From contig JAWNZC010000287.1 in assembly GCA_035771165.1 (NCBI GenBank), positions 330,001 through 394,000 on the forward strand: a DNA stretch of 64,000 nt. The letters are read 5' to 3'. The number at the start of each line of letters is the position of its first letter. Position 1 is the first letter of the stretch. Shown here piece after piece: positions 11,601 to 24,300 of the stretch. Source of the DNA: Paragorgia papillata. Lineage: Eukaryota > Cnidaria > Anthozoa > Scleralcyonacea > Coralliidae. The position numbers were made by a program, and so were the translations under genes. The notes beneath the pieces were generated by a model, which was not told where the DNA came from, ran no database searches, and worked only from the letters and a program-made list of their open reading frames with translations.

Positions 11601-13237
11601 AGCACAGCCTGCAATTGACCAGACGGGGATTCACAACAAAGCTGCCTAGAGTCAATTTATATAATATTTTTGATAATTTGCACCTTTGATAATTTGCTCT
11701 GGGCAGGGAAATTGTCATAATGGTGAGACTTATAACAGTTTACCAACAGGTCAAGGTTCCAGCACTCACCACACCAATGAACCACCACCCATCAAACCAA
11801 CTACCACACCAACCACTACACCAACCACCACATCAACCACCACACCAATCACCACACCAATCACCACACCAACCACCACACCAACCACCACACCAACTAA
11901 CCACCATACAACCACCAACCACTACACCAACCACCACATCAACCAACCACCATACCAACCACCACACCAACCACCATACCAACCACCACACCAACCACCA
12001 TACCAACCACCACCCAAACCACCACACCAACCACCACACCAAACACCATACCAACCACCACACCAACCACTACACCAAACACCACACCAACCACCACACA
12101 AACCACCATGTCAACCACCACACCAACCACCACACAAACCACCACACCAACCACCACACCAACCACCATGCCAACCACCACACCAACCACCACACCAACC
12201 ACCACACCAACCACCACACCAACCACCACACAAACCACCATGCCAACCACCATATCAACCACCACACCAACCACTACACCAAACACCACACCAACCACTA
12301 CATCAACCACCACACCAACCACCACCAAAACCACCACACCAACCACCACATCAACCAACCACAATACCAACCACTACACCACCCACCACATCAACCAACC
12401 ACCATACCAACCACCAACCACTACACCAATCACCACATCAACCAACCACCATACCAACCACCAACCACTACACCAACCACCACATCAACCAACCACCACA
12501 TCAACCAACCACCACATCAACCAACCACCAACCACCACACCAACAACTACACTAACCATCACCCACTACACTAACTACCACACCAACCACCACCCAATAC
12601 ACTAACCACCACCCATTACACCACCCACCACACCAATCAACCACCACCACAACAACAACCACCAGCCACTACACCAAACACCACACCAACCACATCAACC
12701 AATCATCACACACCCCACCCTCACAAGGTATGCACTTGTGTGTAACACGTGTACCTATACTTACTCATTAGAAACTTGTCTTGGGAAATTATCTTCAATT
12801 TCTCCATCATTGTCCCTCGTTAAGTGAAACCGTCGACTAAATTTTCTTCTTTCACCACATTCTAAGTTTATTTCACACCATGTGCTCTCAACTGTGACAA
12901 AGCTTGCATCTTTCTTGGCCAACATTCTGGCATTACTAATGGTTGGAATCGAAGCACATTTTCGATACGTAGCAACTGCTTCATCTAGAATGGCCTAAAC
13001 GTGTTTGCAAATTGCAATGGATTATAAATGGCACAATAACTTTAACTAATTTAAATTCATATCTAAATGTTTTAACTAATTTACTATAAACCATAATAAA
13101 CCACCACAAAATGCTCTACATTTCTCACAAAATTTTCGAAAACTAGTATAAATTGTTTAAAAAGAGAAACGTAAAGTACAAATATTGTTTAAATAATAAG
13201 TTCATTTTGCTTTTTATACCTTCTCAATGTCCGCCAT
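5694..13237 (-). CDS. APEH: Acylamino-acid-releasing enzyme (acylpeptide hydrolase), N-terminal half, 10 exons
   Basis: APEH is a cytosolic prolyl-oligopeptidase-family serine hydrolase that removes N-acylated residues from peptides. I assembled exons, in coding order: 13237-13220 (MADIEK), 12994-12765, 11645-11552, 11123-11048, 10329-10237, 8390-8353, 7214-7077, 6983-6892, 6286-6246, 5758-5694. Every junction has AG/GT and the phases agree throughout. Recognisable blocks against vertebrate APEH are CESPSGQLQAVLRK, LNLLDKHGKIYDDDQFGS, SPCERYLLYVAEKK, EEWGEQLVSKHIPVLVILD, SPGQAIWGP, GVVFSGWSHEPYRLGL and HSPRLSPDGNKL. All belong to the beta-propeller. The 38-nt exon 6 is the least certain. The hydrolase domain with Ser/Asp/His is not in the window: exon 10 ends in phase 0 and I found no later exon before the left edge. 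Introns carry foldbacks, a LINE fragment and a large minisatellite. Confidence 0.93.
5826..6210 (+). pseudogene. Non-LTR retrotransposon 3' fragment in APEH intron 9
   Basis: The reading begins VETGRYGNVSYSERLC, continues with a CKHCDLNDIGNEQHLLMSC zinc-knuckle-like motif (C-x2-C...H...C), and runs to a stop near 6118. It is followed by an AT-rich 3' tail ending near tttgaataaatg. This is typical of the C-terminal end of LINE reverse transcriptase proteins. It is 5'-truncated and antisense to APEH. The same family occurs at 45580-46085 and, more decayed, near 42605-43085. Confidence 0.75.
6719..6763. repeat. C-run plus (ACC)n microsatellite
   Basis: Ten C are followed by about ten ACC triplets and a short CA tail, within APEH intron 8 (6287-6891). 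Confidence 0.9.
7350..7793. repeat. Foldback 'aaggtgNctccat' element in APEH intron 6
   Basis: The left end taaggtgactccatgcagtt pairs with the right end aactgtatggagccacctta. A second inverted pair, gccgatttaaaaaaaattct and agaatttttttaaaatcggc, lies inside (about 7397-7505). No protein is encoded, which fits a MITE. Confidence 0.8.
7935..8250. repeat. Foldback rich in ttgcaacttgcaac words
   Basis: Left gaggtactgtaatatgggca and right ttgctcgtattacatcacct are inverse. The interior repeats gcaacttgcaac/gttgcaagttg in both orientations several times. It also lies in APEH intron 6, next to the previous element. Confidence 0.65.
9534..10116. repeat. Foldback with a second foldback nested inside
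   Basis: Outer ends are taccgtattttctggg and cccagaaaatacggta, followed by gataacccg / cgggttatc arms and internal gtgcgggtaata repeats. The inner element (9750-9984) starts caagggagcac and ends gtgctcccttg, with long arms passing through gccattttgaataatgc and gcattattcaaaatggc around ggggccctg. Both are inside APEH intron 5 (8391-10236). Confidence 0.8.
11770..12710. repeat. (ACCACCACACCA)n minisatellite filling APEH intron 2
   Basis: About 940 bp of 12-bp-based repeats (accaaccaccacacc variants). Both strands stay open in several frames for up to 289 codons (His/Gln/Pro or Thr/Pro repeats on plus, Val/Gly or Trp/Leu on minus). Because it sits between APEH exons 2 and 3 (intron 11646-12764), it is intronic repeat and not a gene. 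Confidence 0.95.
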
Positions 13238-13479
13238 CTTGGATCCAGTGCAAAATATCGCAGACTCGAGTATTACCAGCGGTATGAAACATCGACTGTT
13301 GCGCAATACTTCAAGTAATTGACAAATAAATCAGATGTGCAACGCACACTTTGATTGGCTGATCTGATCATGAGCTCCGTGCTAGCATGAAATTAATATG
13401 TGATCCAGAAAGTCGGGCAAATATTAAGACCACTGATATAAAGATCAGTGGTTAAGGCCCATGGGTTTGACGACATATT

Positions 13480-13680
13480 TGGAAAAAGCAACCTCGTACC
13501 CAGGATATTTTGTTCCCACGGTCCTTCATCAAAATTCAAAACAAATTACATTCTCGTCCCCAGAAGCCACGATCGTTTTGGCCAGCGCCAAAAATCCACC
13601 CAGAGCCCGCATTCATTCTGGCCAGCGCCAGGAACAAATAGCGCCATTGCTCTGGGCTCAGTTGCGCGCCTAAGATATTA
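13480..13680 (+). repeat. Fragment of the 'acctcgtacccagg' dispersed repeat
   Basis: The stretch starts caacctcgtacccagga, continues with ctcgtccccagaagccacga and twice has ggccagcgcca. The same opening words recur at 20593, 29610 (gtgcccagg) and as both ends of the foldback at 50178-50716. It occupies the spacer between APEH exon 1 and the tubulin 3' end. Confidence 0.6.
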
Positions 13681-13819
13681 ATGCGCATGCATTTTGAAAA
13701 AATACATTGTCTATACCACGAAGTAACATATTGCGCATTGTTTACCCGCGCCTAAAGTTTTAAAATTTGTCTTTTACGCAAATATACAAAAATGCCTCAT
13801 GGTATTTATCTCCAAATAG

Positions 13820-13825
13820 TTTATT
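13820..13825 (-). terminator. Poly(A) signal of the alpha-tubulin gene
   Basis: tttatt on the plus strand reads AATAAA on the minus strand, about 120 nt past the tubulin stop codon, the expected distance for a short 3' UTR. Confidence 0.6.
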
Positions 13826-13946
13826 CGTACTGTAATAACATTCGTTTTCTCATTTCATCCAGATTATTAATACTTGATATGGTTTACATTCCTCAAATTT
13901 TAGTCCGTATTTTCCAGTTATCAAAAAAGTTACTTTTCCACATGTC

Positions 13947-17242
<3,296 letters not shown>

Positions 17243-17456
17243 TCTTTCTCAAGATCTGAAAGCAGTGCAATATAGCGTGCAGTAGCAAATTGATTGAAAA
17301 ACGAATTTGCGCAAGCTGTTAATTAGCCTCTAATTAGAACAAAATTTCTTAATTGAACGATGACCTTAATGACGTAAGTTAATTCTCACGGAACACAAAG
17401 TTTTTGCAAATTGAAAACCAAAGGCAATACTACTTGAACAATAATGACACGTAAAG

Positions 17457-17655
17457 GTTCGTCAAGCTCAATTACTCAGAAAAGATTTCAGAGCTCCCCT
17501 ATACCACTTAGGAGCACATATGACTATGAATTTGCAACCTTAGCTCTCCATCTGAGCCTCAGTGGGTCAATGGTTAGAGCGTCTAACCGGTCATTAGAAG
17601 GTTGCACGTTCGAACCCTGTCTAGGGCTCAGAAATTGAGCTTGACGAACGTCCAC
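17457..17655 (+). repeat. tRNA-like SINE framed by inverted ends
   Basis: The core at about 17550-17632 has an A-box-like gtgggtcaatggttagagcg and a B-box gttcgaaccc. It is framed by ttcgtcaagctcaatt on the left and aattgagcttgacgaa on the right. It differs in sequence from the tRNA-like units at 60-655. It may be a SINE captured inside a foldback. Confidence 0.6.
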
Positions 17656-17728
17656 CGTCGATCTGTTACATTACACCAAGTTCGCAAATGTACCACATGC
17701 ACATGTATACGTACAACTTATCCCTTGA

Positions 17729-18085
17729 ACAATGTTGTGCTGTCAACTGTGAACAATGTTGTGCTGTCAACTGTGAACAATGTTGTGCTGTCAACTGTGA
17801 ACAATGTTGTGCTGTCAACTGTGAACAATGTTGTGTTGTCAACTGTGAACAATGTTGTGCCGCCAACTGTAAACAATGTTGTGTTGTCAACTGTGAACAA
17901 TGTTGTGCTGTCAACTGTGAACAATGTTGTGCTGCCAACTGTGAACAATGTTGTGTTATCAACTGTGAACAATGTTGTGCTGCCAACTGTGAACAATGTT
18001 GTGTTATCAACTGTGAACAATGTTGTGTTGCCAACTGTGAACAATGTTGCCCTGTCAACTGTGAACAATGTTGTGTTGCTAACCA
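17729..18085. repeat. 24-bp minisatellite, about 15 copies
   Basis: The unit is aacaatgttgtgctgtcaac plus tgtg. Substitutions are mostly in the gctgtc/gttgtc/gctgcc segment. Because the unit is a multiple of three, several frames on both strands stay open (EQCCAVNC, NNVVLSTV, ATLFTVDN). No start context or splice structure supports translation. It lies upstream of tubulin exon 1. Confidence 0.95.
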
Positions 18086-18357
18086 ACGTGCGCCGTCCGC
18101 GCGGATTACTTCGCCTATATATTTCAACTCACCATTTTCGATTCTTGAAAATATCTTCAAAGCAACGAGAAGAACACGTTCGACAGCAAAGCAAAATGAC
18201 CGTTTGCTCAACAGACTAATTAACGCCTAATTACTCACGAAAATAGAGTGACGTCACTAATTAGAGTAAATTCTACTAATTGGCAATTTCTCTCAAAATG
18301 CAAGCACGTGATTTTCGGAAAATCGCGAATACAATGCGAAATTAAAAGAAAATCATT

Positions 18358-21300
18358 TCATCCGATCCCTGTGATCCTCACCTGATCACAACATTCCCCT
18401 GTAGATCCCCATACGTCCCTCGCCTCTCTCAGATTATGATTCACAGTTGGAATCAATGTTTTCTTCTTTTTCTTCTTTTCCACAAGTTTAAAAACTTTTT
18501 CAACGGTGCGTTTGACTTTCCGTTTAAAAGGTTTCATGGTTAATCTCTTTGGTGCACCCTCTTTACTCCATTTAGTTGACGTGGAATCGCGGTCACCAAG
18601 GCATTGTTTTGACGGAATAAGAGGCAACAGCGATTGCTCGCTTTCGTCGAGTTCTTCCAAACTTATGTTCTTCTCGGCAATCGATGTGTCTGTCCAATTT
18701 TTCTCCCGTGATCTACTTAAAGAACGCATTTCAGATTCCAGTTCGTTTTGTATTTTCCTCGATGATTTAATTTCCATTAATTCGATGTCACGAGGTTTTT
18801 TTCTCCATCTTCCATCAGTTCGGTGTGTTTTCTCTGTTCAGAAACACAGACAAAAATACAAATATGTTGGAATATATGCTGAAGAATATATGATATTAGG
18901 TGCTACTCTGAGTGAGTAGAGAAAAACCTTGCGCTCTCTTCTCTGATCTGGCTTCTCAGACCCTGTTTACACGCGGTACCAGACGAATTCGGAACCGTTC
19001 TCGAATTAGTACGGTTTCGCCTGTTTTCACGCGTAAAAATCTCGCAAGTTGTTACAGTACAGCATTGTTGCCTGAACAATGCTGTAACAACTTGTTGACA
19101 TATGTGAACAACATTGATAAATGAACAACATTGTTCATCATTGTTTCAACAAGTTGTTACAGCTTGATGAAACAACAACCGCGTTGTTCACGCATGTTGG
19201 AACAACCGAAGAACGTGTTGATACATCAACCATGTTCACCATTGTTGTAACATTGTTGTTCATCGTTGTTATTTCGTCATGCTGTTACAACATGTTGTAT
19301 ATCATGTGCAAACAGCGTTGTTGGCTATAAAAATGTGCTGTTGGAACAACTTGTTCATGACTGTTGATTTATCCGTGAACAAGTTGTTCGAACCATAAGT
19401 GAACAACTTGTTGACAACTTGTTCACGGCGAGCAACACAACACTGTTCACGGCGAGCAGCACATTGTTCACGCCTGTTGACAACCGCGTGAACAAGTTGC
19501 CTGCGTTTTTACGCGTGTATACGGCGAAATAGGACGAATTCGAGACCGGTCTCGAATTCGTCTGGTACCGTGTAAACGTAGCCTCCTCAGATCGCACGGA
19601 CCAATAGGGCGCGCTGGAAATAGGGTAGAACGCCAGCATGCGCAATGGAGAAAAACTCTGCTCGACTCGCGACCATTGGTTTACTAGTCGGACACTCTAC
19701 CGACTGCATGAGCTACCCAGCCGCCGTCGAATAGTTTTTCTCTGCTCACCGGTGTGGTTCGTCACTTGGAGTAGCACCTAATGTTATTACATATACCATA
19801 TCATCCTCCTACCGGGAGCCCACGTTTTTATTTTCGTGAAAAGATTCAGCGAGCTGGGCGAGAGAAGACCCTGGCAAAGACTGGAGAATGTGTAATTATA
19901 TTACTAGTAAGTAATATTTAAAACACGAGCAGGAGTGTTTTATCAGATTTAAAACCACGAGGGCGCAGCCCGAGTGTTTTAGATCGGATAAAACACGTGA
20001 TGCGAGTGTTTTGAATGGCTTCAAAAACGATTCGTTATTGGATGTTATGTTCATTAGTATTCTTTATATAAAATTGTATGTTCATTAGTATTCTTTATAT
20101 AAAATTGTATGTTCATTAGTATTCTTTCTGACGTCAAGAAGTTTTATCAGGTATAAAACCACGGACATGGTACTGATTTCCTTGGTGTTTTCCTCATGAA
20201 TTATTAATGAGTTTTTGAATTATAATTATATTATTATATGGCTGGGGTTGATTGCCGGTCCGTACGCAAAACGACGCATGCTGATTGAGGTCATGCCTAC
20301 ATGAAGTACCTGAGATATTTTGAACACAGTCTTATAAAACTAGCGGTAAACTTGGGGATATTTTTGGGAGCTCAAGGTGGGCGAGTTTGACGTAGTTTAA
20401 TAAGTATATGTCACTAACGTAATTTGGATCACGCCGTGTTGGTGCTTTTGAGCTGTTTTGTATCTTGTCCAGTCCATAGTGCACGTGACAAACGACTCCA
20501 GTTGCCAGTCTCGTCGTTGGCTAAATTGTTCCTAGCCTACATCGCAGGCTCTTTAGTATTGGCTCTTCTGCCCGCAATTTGATCTACAGACCAACCTCGT
20601 ACCCAGGGGCTTATCTCTTCTCGCCACCGTGGGCCGCGGGGGACTGGCAACGAGCGGGGATAAGACCCTACGATTGACGTAAGTTATACAGCAAGTACAA
20701 CACCTTGAAATTTCAGTAGTTTTCAATTTGGAAGAAACAAGTGGTAGAATAACAATAGTTTCCCGCTCTTTTTTGGTCGGGAGCCCGCGCAGGCGCAAAA
20801 CGTAATTTTTTTTCTTTATAAACATTTTCGTAGCATTATAAAACAGTTATACCGAGAGTCATAAGCAATAGAGACCGGCTTAAGATACCCCGGGTTCGGT
20901 GTACGGGTACCGCCATTTTTGTTTACTCGTAATAGAGACCTTAACGTCTCTGCTCCCCTTACCCTCTCAAAGGGGGAAGGCTTCACTGGAGCAGAGTCTC
21001 TGCAGAGTTCTTCTTCATTATAAATTCAGTTTGAGTGACCTTTACCGGTTTTGAAACTCACCATGATCTACCACGGGAAAACGGGTAGATATTACGAGTA
21101 AACAAAAAGGGCAGTACCCGTAAACCGAACCCGGGTTCTCTGTCACCGAATTACCGCTCGCTATCAGATTCTCTTGCGCGGGGGTGGGGTAACAAAATGG
21201 CGGAACGTGAAGAGTTTGGTTCCATTCTCGAGGACAGCGAAATGATATTGGAACCATAGAGATCATATAAATACTAGAGGGGGCATTGGCGGGAAAATTT

Positions 21301-24300
21301 GGTAACCAAATGGCAGCCGCCATTACCTATGATAATTCAGTCAATTGGTTGGCAAATGTATCAGACCCAGTCCTTTGCCAACCAACGCGCCCAATGTTTG
21401 CCTCCAAAAAAATCCAAGATGGCGGCGTTCAATTGGTTGCCCCTCTAGTATTTATATCTCTATGATTGGAACGAAGAGAGAGGAGGAAAACGACTTAGAT
21501 GACAGTGAAGATGACAGTGACGATGTGAGTTTCCACTTTCTATCATCATTAATTCGACGCCATATTGAATCCCTTTGATTTTGTTCACGAATTTTTTTTC
21601 AAAATTAACATTTGTGCGCATGTTCGTCACTCGTGACAGAGAGCCTCAACAATTCTCGGACGTATAAGGATGGATTCATGATAAATGTATCCTTATACGT
21701 CCAAGCATTATTACTTTTACTAATATTACAACGTTCATATTTAGACATTGTTGCCACGAAAGTATTTATAACATGAGATAAATTTACCGCATTGTTTAAC
21801 TGAGCGTGTTACCCTGGATAGACCACAATGCACTGGGAATTCAAGATGGCGCCGCTATTGGTGAGAAGGTCCATTCATGATAATCATGAATTCTAGATGA
21901 GAGGATATGTCACTGATCTCTATATAAACTGGATAGGCCATTCCCTATGGCCAGCAGTCAAACATTTCGTGCCAGTCGCCGCCATCTTACGTAGTAGAAT
22001 ATATGACGCATTGCGGCCTTAGAACTTGTTCCCAATCCCAAAGTCCGGGGGAGGAATATTAAGTACTCTGTGCCGGGGGAGTCGGAAAAGCCGTAAAGCA
22101 AACAACAGATGCCAGTTCGTTTAGTTTTCACTGTTTAACAACAAATACAGTCAAAAGATGGCAAGTACACAACACGAGATATTGTTAAGGCATTAAGGTT
22201 ACTATAAAAGGTACAATTCAAGACTTGGAATTGAATTCTTCGTAGATTTTATAGTCTGCTTTTCAGTTTATATTATCGTGAAGTTTCTTCGTTGTCGGCA
22301 CTGAAGAAAAACAACGAAATTTAAATGTTTTACAGCTCAGTAAAAGAAACAAATACAAGAAATTAAACCTTATTTGAGTACTTCTTGTGTCATTACATTC
22401 GTTTAAGTTTTCTTAAAATAACTCTTTTTGTCTGTTTTCAATATACGAAAGCTTATGAACTTCAGTGGCAGCCATCTTAGGTAGTGGTCACGTCATCATA
22501 CAACTGGCACGCTAAATCAGTGCTCATGCCCCATCCAGTTTTATTGAGATCAGTGGGATGTTGGCAAAACGGGAAGCCAAGAAATCCAAACAGAAAATCC
22601 AAAAGCTGGTTCTTAACCGTAGTAGTAACAAAAATGTTGCGATAATAAGGCCAGAGCTTTTATTTTTTCAAAACACTTTCCTTCTGCGCTTATTTTAATT
22701 TTGGGAAGTCGTACGTTTTCGCGCTCTCAAGGAAGATTTATTCAATTAGCGCAAAAATAATAATGGAAAAGAACAATGTTTTTTTAAGTACACAGCAACA
22801 AAGGACATGCACATTCACATATACTAAATAATAAAGGAACAAACAGTACCATCGTTCGTCTCACTATGTGGGGTTTATGGATCTTTTCCCCCACAGTAGT
22901 AACCGCTGACCTTTTTCTAAATGAATTTGTAACTGAATTGATAAAACTGTGGGCGCAGCTGAGCCCACAATTAAATAAAAAAATAGCAGATGTTCAGCGG
23001 TCGCTACCACGAGAAAAAAGATCCGAATTTCCGCCATCTTTTTTTCGGTCACTTTTTTGGCAGTTGCAGTCCAGTTATTTCTAGGTCAGTGGTCTATCCC
23101 ATGAAACTGTGGTCCATCAGACAACATTGTTGACGAGTTGAGCATAACATATGACTAAATATATCTCAACTACGATTCAAAAAATATATACAAAAACAAA
23201 ATAGTCTTATTTAGTAATCGTTTTTGTAATTTTAAGAGGGAGTATGCTTACGGTGAAAAAAAGGAAGATTTTCCCGCCGAAAAGACTTGGCCTTTTTCAA
23301 CATTTCTGCGTACTGTGTTTTCTCCAATTGTTCGTACTCTTGACACAACTCCTCGACGTCGCTAGCAGGCTGATTCCTGTTCTCATGCGGGCTACTGCTG
23401 TGACCGTCCGTGGACGCAGACCGCCTGGGAAACAACGAAAACGCCGAACTGGGTGATGACGCGAATTTCCGATCTCGCTTCTCGGGACTACTCGGCATAT
23501 TCTGATGCTTGTGCCTGTGCGCGCTATGAGGCCGCGGGAATCCCGCGAGATCCAGAAACTTGACTTTGCGTTTTCCTTGATGACGTGGACTCGTGCTTTG
23601 GTTTCTTAGCAACGGCTTCTTATCGAAGCTTCCGTGCAAACTGCCCGAGTCTTCATCGTTGGCGTCCGAACGGTAACGGAAGGTTCCGGCGGGAAAACGA
23701 GACTGCATTCGCATTTTTTTTTTTGCACGATGAGCTGCTCCGATGAATTTGGACGAGGCGACGACTTTTCTGATCGAGATCGATGCTTGCTTCTTCGAAT
23801 GATTTCGTTGCTCCATGTCTTCCTCAAATCTAGGGCTCGGCTTAACACATTCGATAGGCGATTCTTCAAGTTTCTCTTCAATGCTTGGGTTCAGGTAACG
23901 TTTGTCGGGCATTTCTCCACAAACTAGTTTTTCTTGGTCTTGGGGAGGGGGCTTTGATGCGAGCACAGCTGATTGGTGGTGGCCTTGTGAGACAACATTT
24001 TCGTTGGAGCCTGAGAGTTGAAACTTGATCTGACGTTTCAGTTTTCTTTTTGAAGCGTCATTCATAGAATCCATACTTCTATTTTCTGTTCTAACTGCTT
24101 GCGGACAAACCTGAGAAGATAAAATGCAGAATGAGGTAAGAGATGAAGAGAAGAGAACGAGATGGGAAAGAGGAGGGAAAGAGAAGAGAAGGTAAGGGGA
24201 GAGGCAAGAGGAGAGGGAAGGGGAGAGGGAAGGGGAGAGGGAAAGGAAGAGAAGGCAAGAGAAGAGAAGAGAAGAGAAGAGAAGAGAAGAGAAGAGAAGA

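Noticed and set aside
11686..12605. Long Pro/Gln/His and Thr/Pro repeat ORFs that look mucin-like, plus Val/Gly ORFs on the other strand
   Set aside because: They lie wholly in APEH intron 2 and several frames on both strands are open, as expected for a 12-bp repeat.
17602..18230. EQCCAVNC repeats as a cysteine-rich secreted protein, or a CRISPR-like array
   Set aside because: 24-bp units abut without spacers and several frames on both strands are open; a minisatellite, not CRISPR and not a supported gene.
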